Source: Streptomyces sp. ISL-87
Lineage (GTDB): Bacteria; Actinomycetota; Actinomycetes; Streptomycetales; Streptomycetaceae
DNA: 64,000 bases
Assembly: GCF_018614095.1 (NCBI RefSeq)
Contig: NZ_JAGGOY010000119.1
Span: 35,379 to 99,378 of the forward strand
Direction of reading: 5' to 3'
Positions within the stretch are counted from its first letter, which is position 1. Each line of letters starts with the position of its first letter. This document shows positions 35,362-44,242 of this stretch, in pieces. The notes under the pieces are model-generated. The model saw only the letters and a list, made by a program, of their open reading frames with translations, did no database searches and had not been told where the DNA came from. Both the position numbers and the translations under genes were made by a program.

Positions 35362-36399
35362 TCACTTTCCGCCCTTGCGCGTCGCCTCGTACCCGGCGCC
35401 CCACGCGGGGACGTCGGCCGGCCGGGCCGGGTTGTCCGCCGCCATGCCGGGAAGGGGAACTCCCGGTGCTCCCGGTGCTCCCGGTGCTCCCGGTGCGTGG
35501 GCGTGGTACTCGACGGAGTCCGCCGTCATGCGCATGAACGCTTCCTCCAGTGAAGCCCGTTGCGGGCTGAGTTCGTGCAGCACGATCTGGTGCCGGGCGG
35601 CCAGCTCGCCGAGCTGCTCCGCGGCGACCCCGTCGATCTCCAGCGCGCCGGTGGCCGGGACGCTGATGGCGTCGATCCCGGCCTCGTGCAGCACGTCCTT
35701 GAGGCGCTCCTGCTGCGGCGAACGAAGCCGCACGTAACTGCGGGAGTTCTGGTGAATGAAATCGGCCATGGACAAGTCGGCGAGCAGCCTTCCCTGACCG
35801 ATGACGATCAAATGGTCTGCGGTCAGCGCCATTTCGCTCATCAGATGGGAGGAAACGAAGATCGTTCTTCCCTCTGCGGCCAGACCCTTCATCAGATTGC
35901 GGATCCAGAGAATTCCCTCCGGGTCCAGACCATTGACGGGTTCGTCGAACATCAAGATCTCCGGGTCACCGAGCAGCGCGGAGGCGATTCCCAGCCGCTG
36001 CCCCATACCGAGCGAAAATCCTTTCGACTTCTTCTTCGCCACGGCCGTCAGACCGACCAGGTCCAGCACCTCGTTCACCCGGCGCTCCGGGATCCGGTTC
36101 GACTGGGCAAGGCAGAGAAGGTTGTTGTACGCGCTGCGGCCGCCGTTCATGGCTTTCGCGTCCAGCAGCGCCCCGATGTACTTCAGCGGCTCCGGCAGGT
36201 CCCGGTAGTGCTTCCCGTCGATCCGGACCGTGCCGCTGGTCGGGTTGTCGAGGTCGAGCATCATGCGCATGGTCGTGGACTTCCCCGCCCCGTTGGGGCC
36301 GAGGAAGCCGGTCACCACCCCCGGTCTGACCTGGAAGCTGAGGTGGTCCACGGCGACCTTGTCGCCGAATCGTTTGGTAAGGCCCTCAAGCTCGATCAT
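35362..36399 (-). CDS. ABC transporter ATP-binding protein (pair 2)
   Basis: 345 residues. Walker A GPNGAGKST, signature FSLGMGQRLGIASALL, Walker B ILMFDEPVNGLDP and SSHLMSEMALTADHL are present. The C-terminal tail contains APGAPGAPGAPG from a 9-bp repeat at 35462-35497. A TAGCGT hexamer ends 7 nt before the ATG, and no ribosome site is seen, suggesting a leaderless four-gene message (ATPase, permease, ATPase, permease). Confidence 0.92.
   Translation of the reverse strand: MIELEGLTKRFGDKVAVDHLSFQVRPGVVTGFLGPNGAGKSTTMRMMLDLDNPTSGTVRIDGKHYRDLPEPLKYIGALLDAKAMNGGRSAYNNLLCLAQSNRIPERRVNEVLDLVGLTAVAKKKSKGFSLGMGQRLGIASALLGDPEILMFDEPVNGLDPEGILWIRNLMKGLAAEGRTIFVSSHLMSEMALTADHLIVIGQGRLLADLSMADFIHQNSRSYVRLRSPQQERLKDVLHEAGIDAISVPATGALEIDGVAAEQLGELAARHQIVLHELSPQRASLEEAFMRMTADSVEYHAHAPGAPGAPGAPGVPLPGMAADNPARPADVPAWGAGYEATRKGGK
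35462..35496 (-). repeat. 9-bp tandem repeat in an ABC ATPase gene
   Basis: The unit CCCGGTGCT occurs three times perfectly and a fourth time over its first 8 bases. It keeps the frame and encodes Gly-Ala-Pro repeats in the C-terminal tail, so copy number changes would only alter tail length. Confidence 0.85.
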
Positions 36400-36416
36400 G
36401 CCGCTCACGCTAGAAC

Positions 36417-36465
36417 GCCCGAGGGCCCTACGCCACCTCAAAACGGTGACATAAGGCCCTCGGGC
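36417..36465 (-). terminator. Inverted repeat after filP
   Basis: GCCCGAGGGCC at 36417-36427 with GGCCCTCGGGC at 36455-36465, 11 bp perfect, 27-nt loop. It lies 51 bp downstream of the filP stop and just upstream of the predicted ABC promoter, so it probably ends filP transcription; an operator role for the ABC genes is possible. Confidence 0.5.
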
Positions 36466-36515
36466 AGGCGATCATCGAAGATCACACAGCGACCGGCGCG
36501 TGAACGCCGGGCGAA

Positions 36516-37454
36516 CTAGCGGCTCTGCTGCGCCGGGACGCCCCGGGTGACCGGCTCGTCGTCGATCGGGGAGCCAGCGGCGGCGACGGCCGCACCGGTC
36601 AGCGTGGCCAGCATCTCGCGGACGTTGGTCAGCTGCGCGTTGATGGAGTCGCGGCGGTTGGTGAGCGCCGCCAGCTCGCGCTCGGACTCGCTGCGGATGC
36701 GGTCCGCCTTGGCGTTGGCGTCGGCCACGATGTCCTCGGCCTGGCGCTGCGCGGTCTCCACCGTCTGACGGGCGCGGCGCTCGGCGTCCGTACGGAGCTT
36801 CTCGGCCTCCAGGCGCAGCTGCTCCGCGCGGTGCTCGATCTCCGCGAGGCGCTTCTCGGCCTTGGCCTGACGCGAGGCCAGGTCGCGCTCGGACTGCTCG
36901 CGGCGCTTGGCCAGGTTGGTCTCGAAGTCCGCGGCGGCCTGGGCGGCCTTGGCGCGGGTCTCCTCGAAGAGCGCGTCGGCCTCCTCGCGCTTGGAGGCCG
37001 CGTCCTTCTGGGCCTCGGCACGCAGGGTGGCGGAATCGCCCTTGGCCTTCTCGACGATGCGGACGCCCTCGTCCTCCGCCTTCGACTTGCGGTCGGCTGC
37101 GAACGACTCGGCGTCGTTGCGCACCTGCTGGGCGGCCGACTCGGCGAGCTCACGGTGCTGCTCGGCCGCGCGACGGGCCTCCTCGCGCAGGTCCTTCGCC
37201 TCCTCCTCGGCGAGGCGCAGGATCTTCTCGACCCGGGCGCCGAGACCGGCGTACGACGGCTCGGCGTCGCTCACCTGGGCCTGGGCGTTCTGCGTCTCGA
37301 GGTGCAACTCCTCGATCCGCTTTTCCAGAGAGTTGATTCGTCCAAGGGCGCTGTCGCGGTCGGAGACCAGCTTGGTAATGCGGTCGTCCACCTGACCGCG
37401 GTCGTAACCACGCCGCACGAGCTCGAAGCCGAAGGGGGAGGAAGTGTCGCTCAT
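36516..37454 (-). CDS. filP: FilP, intermediate-filament-like coiled-coil cytoskeletal protein
   Basis: 312 residues, almost wholly coiled coil rich in Glu, Ala, Arg and Lys, with a short DivIVA-like head (FELVRRGYDRGQVDDRITKL) at about 10-30. A hinge with DAEPSYAGLGARVEKIL lies at about 62-80. In S. coelicolor FilP forms filaments behind the hyphal tip, gives stiffness and works with DivIVA and Scy. Ribosome site CAGGA. It follows scy on the same strand, 194 bp apart; a TAGGAT at 37511-37506 is a possible -10 element of its own. Confidence 0.93.
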   Translation of the reverse strand: MSDTSSPFGFELVRRGYDRGQVDDRITKLVSDRDSALGRINSLEKRIEELHLETQNAQAQVSDAEPSYAGLGARVEKILRLAEEEAKDLREEARRAAEQHRELAESAAQQVRNDAESFAADRKSKAEDEGVRIVEKAKGDSATLRAEAQKDAASKREEADALFEETRAKAAQAAADFETNLAKRREQSERDLASRQAKAEKRLAEIEHRAEQLRLEAEKLRTDAERRARQTVETAQRQAEDIVADANAKADRIRSESERELAALTNRRDSINAQLTNVREMLATLTGAAVAAAGSPIDDEPVTRGVPAQQSR

Positions 37455-37573
37455 GGGGTTCCTGTCGAATGAGACCGATGAGGTGCTACGTGAGGTGTTA
37501 GGGGAATCCTAGGCGCCCAAGCGGCGTGTCATCGAGTCAATCCGCGTTTGATCTGGACAATGACACCCCTTTT

Positions 37574-37604
37574 GAGTGGCAAGGCGACAGAATGCTTGTC
37601 ACTC
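37574..37604. terminator. Inverted repeat between scy and filP
   Basis: GAGTGGCAAG at 37574-37583 with CTTGTCACTC at 37595-37604 (9 of 10 pairs plus one G-T), 11-nt loop, 45 bp after the scy stop. Probable scy terminator or processing site. No reading frame in 37455-37648 looks real. Confidence 0.45.
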
Positions 37605-37648
37605 GTTCGCCTGAACCTCCATCAGGTGCACACATCCAACCGCTGTGA

Positions 37649-40600
37649 CTACCCCTCCGACGTCTTCCCACCCGAACGAGTGGAACCCGCTGTCGCGCCG
37701 GCCTTCACGCCCCCCGCGCCCTGGCCGCCGACCACAGGCTTTCCGCCGCCCGAAGGCGCCTCGAATGATTCCAACGCCTCAAGAACGTCCTGGACACGGG
37801 AGATCTCCGCCTGAATGTCCTCGCGCCTGCGCACCAGGACCTCCAGCTCACGCCGGCCCTCCTCGACGAGCCGTTCGGCCTCCGCCTTGGCCTGCGCCAG
37901 GGTCGCATCGGCCTCCCGGACCACATCGGCCTTCTTCTGCTCGGCCTCCTTCAGGAGCGCCTCCGCCTTGCGGACCGCCGCGATCCGGACCTTGCTCGCC
38001 TCACTGCTCGCGTCCGACACCAGCGCCTTGGCCTTCGCCTCGGCCTCGACGCTCTGTTCGGTCGCCGCCCGCACCAGCTTGTCCACGCGCTCGCCGGCCG
38101 ACTTCATCTGCTCGGCCGACTCCCGGCGGGCCCGCTCGTGCAGCTCCTCGACCTCGCCCTCGACCCGGGCGCGCAGCTCCTCCGCCCGCTCCCTTATGGC
38201 GGCGGCGTCCGTGCGCGCTCCGACCAGCAGCTCGTCGGCGTCGGTACGGGCCTTCTCCACCGTGGTGTTGCCCTCGACGGTCGCCTCGGAGGTGATCCGC
38301 GCGGCCTCCTTGCGGGCCGCGTCGACCATCGCGTCGGCCTGCTCCTCGGCCGCCGTGGTGGCGGCCAGGGCCTGCTTCTGAGCGTCCGCGGTCAGCTTCT
38401 CGGCCTCCGCCGACGCTTCGGTGATGAGCCGGTCCACCTGCTCCGCGGCCTCGCTGCGGCGCTTGTTGGCCTCCTCGCGGGCCTCGTCCAGCACCCGCTC
38501 GGACTCGGTACGGGCCTCCGTGCGGGTGCGCTCCGCCTCGGTCGCCGCCTCCGCCTTGACCCGCTCGGCCTCCGACCGGGTCCGGGCCGCGTGCTCCTGC
38601 GCCGAGGCGACCGTGTCCGCCGCCTCCGCGCGCAGCCGCTCGGCCTCGGTCTGGGCCTCGCCGACCGTGCGCTCATTGTCCTTGCGGGTCTGCTCGGTGA
38701 GCTTCTCCGCCTCGGACGCGGCCTCGCCGATGAGCCGGTCCGCCTGCTCGGCCGCCTCCGTACGCTGCCGGCCCGCCTCGACGCGCGCCTCGTCCAGCGT
38801 CTGCTCGGACTCCCGCTCGGCGCTCGCCAGGGTCTCGTTCGCCGCGACCGTGACCCGCTCCGCCTCCGCGGTGGCCTCGCCGATGATCCGGCCGCCCTCC
38901 GCGCGGGCGTCGTCCAGGGTCTTGGCCGCCTCGGTGCGCAGCCGCTCGGCCTCCGCCGCCGCCTCGCCGACCGTGAGTTCGTTCGCCGCCCGGGTCTCGT
39001 CGACCAGCCGGTCGCCCTCGGTCCGGGCGTCGACCAGGATCCGCGCCGCGTCCCGCTCGGCCGCGGCCAGCGTGTCCGCCGCCTGCGCGGTGAGCCGGTC
39101 CGCCGCCGCGGTGGCCTCGGCGACCAGGCTGTCGGCCTGCTCGGCGGCCTCGCTCCGCAGGCGGTTGGCCTCCGACCGGGCCTCGTCCAGGGTGCCGGCC
39201 GCCTCGGCGCGGATGGCGTCCGCGGCGGTCTCGGCCTCGGTGACGGTCGCCGCGTTGGCCGCGCGGGTCTCCTCGGTGTGCCGGTCGGCTTCCGCCGTGG
39301 CCTCCGCGATGAGCTGGTCGGCCTGCTCGGCCGCTTGCGTACGCAGCCGGCCCGCCTCGACGCGGGCGGTGTCCAGCGTGCCCGCGGCCTCCGCGGTGAG
39401 CCGCTCGGCCTCCGCCGTCGCCTCGGCGGCCAGGCGCTCGGCCTCCGCCGTCGCCTCGGCGGCCAGGCGCTCGGCCTCCGCCGTCGCCTCGGCGACGATC
39501 CGGCCGCCTTCGGCGCGGGAGGCCTCAAGGGACTCGGCCGCCTCGCCGCGGATGCGGTTGGCGTCGTCGCGGGCGTCCGCCCTGGTACGGGCCGCATCCC
39601 GCTCGGACGCGGCCAGCGCGTCCGTGGCCTCGGTGCGCACCCGCTGCGCGTACTCCGCGGTGTCGCTGCGCAGCTGCTCGGCCTCGGCGATCGCGTCGCC
39701 GACCGTACGCTCCGCCAGCGCCTTCGCCGCGTCCGTCTCGGCCCGGGCCTCGGTCCGGATCCGGTTGGCGTCCTCGGTGGCCCGCTCCCGCTCCTCGTGA
39801 GCGTCCTTGCGGACTCGGGAGGCCTCTTCCTCCGCCTCCGTCTTCGTCCGCTCCGCCGCGTGCTCGGCCGCGCTGCGCAGCCCGGTGATCTCTTCCTCGG
39901 CCTGCTCGTGCAGCCCGGCCACGGAGTCCCGTACCTGCTGGGCGGTGGCCTCCGCCGCCGACACCAGTTCCGACGCGCGCCGCTCCGCCTCGTCGGTCAG
40001 CCGCTCCGCCTCGGCCTGCGCCTCCTGCGAGCGCTTGCGGGCCTGCGCCAGCAGCTCCTCGCTCTGCTCGCGGGCCTGCTCCCGCTCGGCCGAAGCGTCC
40101 GTCCGCGCCGACGCCAGGGTCTCCTCGGCCTCCCGGCGACGCCGGGCGGCCTCCTCCTGGGCGGCGGCCAGCGCCTCCGCGGCCTCCGCGGCGACCCGCT
40201 CCGCGGCTGCCTTCGCCTCCGCGCGCAGCCGGTCCGCGGTCTCCTGCGCTTCGGAGCGCACCCGCTCCGCCTCGGCCGCGGCCTCGCCGCGCAGCCGTAC
40301 GGCGACCTGCTCGGCCTCCGCGCGGACCCGGCCGGCGTCCTCCGCCGCGTCGATCCGCAGCTGGTCGGCCTCCGTCTCCGACTGCGCCTGGAGGGTCCGG
40401 ATCCGCTCCGCCGACTCGGCGCGCAGCCGGTCGGTCTCCTCGCCGGTCTCCCGGCGGATGTTCTCCGCCGCCGCACGGGCGTCACGCAGCGTCTGCTCGG
40501 CCGTCGTCAGCCGGCTCTCCGCGTCCGTGTGCAGCCGTACGAGCTCCTCGTCGGCCTCCGCCCGCTTCGCGGCCAGCGCCTGCTCGGTCTGCTCGCGCCG

Positions 40601-42307
40601 CTCGCGCGCCGCCGCGTCCGCCTCGGCCCGGACGGCTTCCGCCTGCTCCTCGGCCTCGGCGCGCAGCCGCTCCGCCTCGGCACGGGTCCGCTCCAGCGTC
40701 TCCTCGGCCTGCTTGCGCAGCGCGGTAGCCCGCTCCACGGCCTCGGCACGGACCCGCTCGCTCTCGGCGCTCGCCCCGCCGCGCAGCTCGTCCGCGTCCG
40801 ACTTGGCCTTGCCCAGCAGCTCCTCGGCGGTCTTCGCCGCCTCCTCGATCTGCTGGACCGCCTCACGGCGGGCCTCGCCGCGGATCCGCTCGCCCTCGGC
40901 GACGGCCTCCGCGCGCAGCTGCTCGGCCTCGCCGCGCAGCCGCCGGGCCTCCTCCTGGAGTTCGACCGTACGGGCCCGGTACTCCTCGGTGTCGTCCTTC
41001 GCGGCGCCCTTGAGCTCATCGGCCGTGGCCGCCGCCTGGAGGCGCAGCCGGTCCGCCTCGGCCTCCGCCTCACGGCGGATCCGCTCGGCCTCCTCGGACG
41101 CGGCACGGGTGGTGGCCCGGGCGTCCTCCGAGGCCTTGGTCAGTACGTCCTCTGCCGTCCGGGCCGCCTTCGACAGCTGCGCCGCCGCGTCCTCGGCGGC
41201 GGCCGCACGGGCCTGCTCGCCGGCCTCGGCGCGCATCCGCTCCACATCGGCGCGGGCGTCGGCCAGGGTCTGCTCGGCCTCCGCCTTGAGGACTTCGGCC
41301 TCCTTGGTGGCCTCGCCGACCAGCCGGGCGACCTGCTCCTTGGCGGTACGGGTGCGCTGCTCGTTGACGGACTCGGCCGAGGCGAGCTGCCGGGCGGAGC
41401 TCTCCTTGGCCTCCGCGAGCAGCTTCTCGGCCTCGGCGCGGGCACTGCGCAGCGCCCCCTCGGCCTCCTGGGCCCGGGCTTCGGCCACCCGGCCGAGGTC
41501 CAGGGTCTGCTGCCGGGTCTGCTCGGCCTCGGCGGACGTGGTGGAACGCAGCCGCTCCGCGTGCTCGGTGGCCTCCTGGGCCTGTGCGGAGGCGGCGGTC
41601 AGCAGCCGCTCGGCCTCCTTGCGGGCGCGCAGCAGGGTGGCCTCGGCCTCGGTACGGGCGGCCTCCGCGTCGGCGGTCAGCCTGCGGCGGGCCTCCTCGG
41701 CGAGCCGGGCGGCCTCGGCGCGGGCGGCGTTCAGCGCCTGCTCGGCCTCGGCACGGGACTCGTCCATGAGCCGGCGGGCCTGGGACTCCGTACGGGCACG
41801 CAGCTGCTCGGCCCACGCCACGTTCTCGTTGACGTGCGCCTCGACGGTCTGGCGGCGCTCGTTGAGCTCCTGGTCCAGCCGCTGGCGGCGGTTGACGGCC
41901 TCGGCGTGCAGCTCGGCCTGGAGGCGCGCCTGGTGCTCGGCGTGCTCCTGGAGGATGCGCTGGGTCTGTGCCCGGGCGTCGCGCAGCTCGCGCTCGGCGT
42001 CCGAGCGCATCTGGTCGGCCTGGATCTGGGCATTACGGAGCAGCTGCTCCGCCTGATACCCCATGTCCGCGCTGTCGTAGGCAGGACGGGACGCCAGATT
42101 GCGGCGTACCTCGTGGAGCTTGGCGCGCAGCACCTCGACCTGGTACCCCAGGTCCTCGGCGTGCTGGACGGCCTTCCCGCGTTCCTTCTTCAGCCGCTCC
42201 ATCTCGGCCTCGAAGCGCGAGAGATGGTCGGCCTCAGCCTGATGGCTCTCCTGGCTTTCGTAGCCCCGCACAGCGCGGTCCCATCCGTCCCCTGGTCGCA
42301 AGCTCAT
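37649..42307 (-). CDS. scy: Scy, giant coiled-coil protein organising the polarisome
   Basis: About 1552 residues of near-continuous coiled coil (Ala/Glu/Arg/Leu) with a DivIVA-like region near the N-terminus (DHLSRFEAEMERLKKERG). S. coelicolor Scy assembles DivIVA and FilP at hyphal tips and sets branching. From memory that protein is about 1326 residues, so this one is longer. A central block repeats units such as ATAEAERLAAE, and most of the chain follows 11- and 51-residue periodicities. Start uncertain: ATG 42307, TTG 42313 or GTG 42268 (beginning VRGYESQES). A 7-bp inverted repeat (42302-42308 with 42313-42319) covers the ATG. Ends LEALESFEAPSGGGK plus a Gly-rich tail. Confidence 0.93.
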   Translation of the reverse strand: MSLRPGDGWDRAVRGYESQESHQAEADHLSRFEAEMERLKKERGKAVQHAEDLGYQVEVLRAKLHEVRRNLASRPAYDSADMGYQAEQLLRNAQIQADQMRSDAERELRDARAQTQRILQEHAEHQARLQAELHAEAVNRRQRLDQELNERRQTVEAHVNENVAWAEQLRARTESQARRLMDESRAEAEQALNAARAEAARLAEEARRRLTADAEAARTEAEATLLRARKEAERLLTAASAQAQEATEHAERLRSTTSAEAEQTRQQTLDLGRVAEARAQEAEGALRSARAEAEKLLAEAKESSARQLASAESVNEQRTRTAKEQVARLVGEATKEAEVLKAEAEQTLADARADVERMRAEAGEQARAAAAEDAAAQLSKAARTAEDVLTKASEDARATTRAASEEAERIRREAEAEADRLRLQAAATADELKGAAKDDTEEYRARTVELQEEARRLRGEAEQLRAEAVAEGERIRGEARREAVQQIEEAAKTAEELLGKAKSDADELRGGASAESERVRAEAVERATALRKQAEETLERTRAEAERLRAEAEEQAEAVRAEADAAARERREQTEQALAAKRAEADEELVRLHTDAESRLTTAEQTLRDARAAAENIRRETGEETDRLRAESAERIRTLQAQSETEADQLRIDAAEDAGRVRAEAEQVAVRLRGEAAAEAERVRSEAQETADRLRAEAKAAAERVAAEAAEALAAAQEEAARRRREAEETLASARTDASAEREQAREQSEELLAQARKRSQEAQAEAERLTDEAERRASELVSAAEATAQQVRDSVAGLHEQAEEEITGLRSAAEHAAERTKTEAEEEASRVRKDAHEERERATEDANRIRTEARAETDAAKALAERTVGDAIAEAEQLRSDTAEYAQRVRTEATDALAASERDAARTRADARDDANRIRGEAAESLEASRAEGGRIVAEATAEAERLAAEATAEAERLAAEATAEAERLTAEAAGTLDTARVEAGRLRTQAAEQADQLIAEATAEADRHTEETRAANAATVTEAETAADAIRAEAAGTLDEARSEANRLRSEAAEQADSLVAEATAAADRLTAQAADTLAAAERDAARILVDARTEGDRLVDETRAANELTVGEAAAEAERLRTEAAKTLDDARAEGGRIIGEATAEAERVTVAANETLASAERESEQTLDEARVEAGRQRTEAAEQADRLIGEAASEAEKLTEQTRKDNERTVGEAQTEAERLRAEAADTVASAQEHAARTRSEAERVKAEAATEAERTRTEARTESERVLDEAREEANKRRSEAAEQVDRLITEASAEAEKLTADAQKQALAATTAAEEQADAMVDAARKEAARITSEATVEGNTTVEKARTDADELLVGARTDAAAIRERAEELRARVEGEVEELHERARRESAEQMKSAGERVDKLVRAATEQSVEAEAKAKALVSDASSEASKVRIAAVRKAEALLKEAEQKKADVVREADATLAQAKAEAERLVEEGRRELEVLVRRREDIQAEISRVQDVLEALESFEAPSGGGKPVVGGQGAGGVKAGATAGSTRSGGKTSEG
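39402..39495 (-). repeat. 33-bp tandem repeat inside scy
   Basis: Two perfect 33-bp copies (39402-39434, 39435-39467) and a third matching over its first 28 bases (39468-39495). Each encodes one 11-residue turn of coiled coil (ATAEAERLAAE). Perfect identity at DNA level in an otherwise diverged repeat protein points to recent duplication. Confidence 0.9.
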
Positions 42308-42452
42308 TCCCAAATGAGCATCGTCCGCCCGCTGAACGACGCCCCCGGGGAATGGTGTCAGATACCGAGGCGGGGATCACAGGCCCCGACCTCGTCTCCG
42401 CACCGAACCCCGGCCGAGCCATGGCCACTCTACCGGCCGGGGAATCGGGCCA

Positions 42453-42881
42453 TCAGTGCTCTGGGTTGCTCGTGACCAGTTCGGTGAGAACGCCGTGGCA
42501 GTCCTTGGGGTGGAGGAAGGTGATGGAGGAGCCCATCGAGCCGGTGCGGGGCTGGTCGTAGAGGACGCGGACGCCCTTGCCGCGGATGGCCTCGGAGTCG
42601 CCCAGGACGTCCTCCGTGCCGAAGGCGATGTGGTGGACGCCCTCGCCGTTCTTGGCCAGCCACTTGCCCACCGCGGAGTCCTCGCGGGTGGGCTCCAGGA
42701 GCTGGAGGTAGGAGGCGCCGCCGTCGGAGGTCTCGTTGATCTTGAGCATGGCCTCGCGCACGCCCTGCTCCTCGTTGACCTCGGAGTGGAACACTTCGAA
42801 GCCGTAGGTGGCACGGTAGAACTCGACAGTCTTGTCCAGGTCGAAGCAGGCGATCCCGATGTGGTCGATTCTTGTCAGCAT
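42453..42881 (-). CDS. mce: Methylmalonyl-CoA epimerase
   Basis: Converts (S)- to (R)-methylmalonyl-CoA. 142 residues of the vicinal-oxygen-chelate fold, beginning MLTRIDHIGIACFDLDKTVEFY and with a second repeat at GVHHIAFGTEDV; metal ligands would be His8, a central Glu/Gln and His in the second half, with a terminal Glu. The preceding CTGTTCCC is not a ribosome site. Divergent from the thiolase gene, with palindromes in the shared upstream region. Confidence 0.93.
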   Translation of the reverse strand: MLTRIDHIGIACFDLDKTVEFYRATYGFEVFHSEVNEEQGVREAMLKINETSDGGASYLQLLEPTREDSAVGKWLAKNGEGVHHIAFGTEDVLGDSEAIRGKGVRVLYDQPRTGSMGSSITFLHPKDCHGVLTELVTSNPEH

Positions 42882-42930
42882 GGGAACAGTGCACCGCCGA
42901 GGAGGGTGGTCACGCAACGTGCCAGCGATC

Positions 42931-42972
42931 ACACCGGCAGGCCGGTGACTGCGCGGGTACTGCTCAGTACAT
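42931..42972 (+). promoter_or_regulatory. Thiolase promoter with two palindromes
   Basis: -35 GTGACT (42944-42949), 17-bp spacer, -10 TACATT (42967-42972). CACCGGC-AG-GCCGGTG at 42931-42946 overlaps the upstream edge of the -35; GTACTG-CT-CAGTAC at 42956-42969 covers the spacer and part of the -10. Both are perfect and could be operators controlling the divergent mce/thiolase pair. Confidence 0.5.
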
Positions 42973-43016
42973 TCGGGTAAACCCTCGTTCACTCCTCATC
43001 CAAGGGGCTGTGCCTC

Positions 43017-44231
43017 ATGTCCGGAACGAACAACACCACTTCAGTGATCGTCGCCGGGGCCCGCACGCCCATGGGGCGGCTGCTCGGCTCGCTGAAGTCC
43101 TTCTCGGGCGCCGACCTCGGCGGCTTCGCCATCAAGTCCGCGCTGGACCGGGCCGGGATCGCCGGCGACCAGGTCCAGTACGTGATCATGGGCCAGGTGC
43201 TCCAGGCCGGCGCGGGCCAGATCCCCGCCCGCCAGGCCGCCGTCAAGGCGGGCATCCCCATGAACGTGCCCGCGCTCACCATCAACAAGGTGTGCCTCTC
43301 GGGTCTCGACGCCATCGCGCTCGCCGACCAGCTGATCCGTGCCGGGGAGTTCGACATCGTGGTCGCGGGCGGCCAGGAGTCCATGACCAACGCCCCGCAC
43401 CTGCTGCCGAAGTCCCGCGAGGGCTTCAAGTACGGCGCCATCGAGATGCTCGACGCGATGGCCTACGACGGCCTCACCGACGCCTTCGAGAACATCGCGA
43501 TGGGCGAGTCCACCGAGAAGCACAACACCCGCCTGGGCATCGAGCGCGCCCCGCAGGACGAGTTCGCCGCCGCCTCGCACCAGCGGGCCGCGGCCGCGCA
43601 GAAGAACGGCGTCTTCGAGGCCGAGATCACCCCGGTGGAGATCCCGCAGCGCAAGGGCGACCCGGTCGTCTTCTCCCAGGACGAGGGCATCCGCCCGGAG
43701 ACCACGGCGGAGTCGCTGGGCAAGCTGCGCCCGGCCTTCGCGAAGGACGGCACCATCACCGCGGGTACGTCTTCGCAGATCAGCGATGGCGCGGCCGCCG
43801 TCGTCGTGATGAGCAAGGCGAAGGCCGAGGAGCTGGGCCTGGAGTGGATCGCCGAGATCGGCGCCCACGGCAACGTGGCCGGTCCCGACAACTCCCTCCA
43901 GTCGCAGCCGTCCAACGCCATCCTGCACGCCCTGAAGAAGGAGGGCCTGGAGGTCGGCGACCTGGACCTCATCGAGATCAACGAGGCCTTCGCGGCGGTC
44001 GCCGTGCAGTCAATGAAGGACCTCGGCGTGACCCCGGAAAAGGTGAACGTCAACGGCGGCGCCATTGCCCTGGGGCACCCGATCGGCATGTCCGGCGCGC
44101 GTGTGGTGCTGCACCTGGCGCTGGAGCTGAAGCGCCGCGGTGGCGGCGTCGGCGCGGCCGCACTGTGCGGTGGCGGCGGTCAGGGCGACGCGCTCATCGT
44201 GCGCGTCCCGGGCACCGGCGCGAAGGCGTAG
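43017..44231 (+). CDS. Acetyl-CoA C-acetyltransferase (thiolase)
   Basis: 404 residues. Condenses two acetyl-CoA to acetoacetyl-CoA or cleaves the latter. The acyl-accepting Cys93 lies in INKVCLSGLDAI, the active His in GGAIALGHPIGMSGAR, and the second Cys in LCGGGGQGDAL. The length is that of the biosynthetic thiolase class. The ribosome site AAGGGG lies 12 nt before the ATG, and meaB follows 11 bp after the stop, so the two form an operon. Confidence 0.95.
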   Translation: MSGTNNTTSVIVAGARTPMGRLLGSLKSFSGADLGGFAIKSALDRAGIAGDQVQYVIMGQVLQAGAGQIPARQAAVKAGIPMNVPALTINKVCLSGLDAIALADQLIRAGEFDIVVAGGQESMTNAPHLLPKSREGFKYGAIEMLDAMAYDGLTDAFENIAMGESTEKHNTRLGIERAPQDEFAAASHQRAAAAQKNGVFEAEITPVEIPQRKGDPVVFSQDEGIRPETTAESLGKLRPAFAKDGTITAGTSSQISDGAAAVVVMSKAKAEELGLEWIAEIGAHGNVAGPDNSLQSQPSNAILHALKKEGLEVGDLDLIEINEAFAAVAVQSMKDLGVTPEKVNVNGGAIALGHPIGMSGARVVLHLALELKRRGGGVGAAALCGGGGQGDALIVRVPGTGAKA

Positions 44232-44242
44232 GTGCTGCTCGG

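Noticed and set aside
38138..42475. 1445-codon plus-strand frame opposite scy
   Set aside because: Produced by the repetitive GC-rich codons of scy. Its Leu/Gly/Arg-rich product has no plausible domain, while the minus-strand frame is a clear Scy coiled coil.
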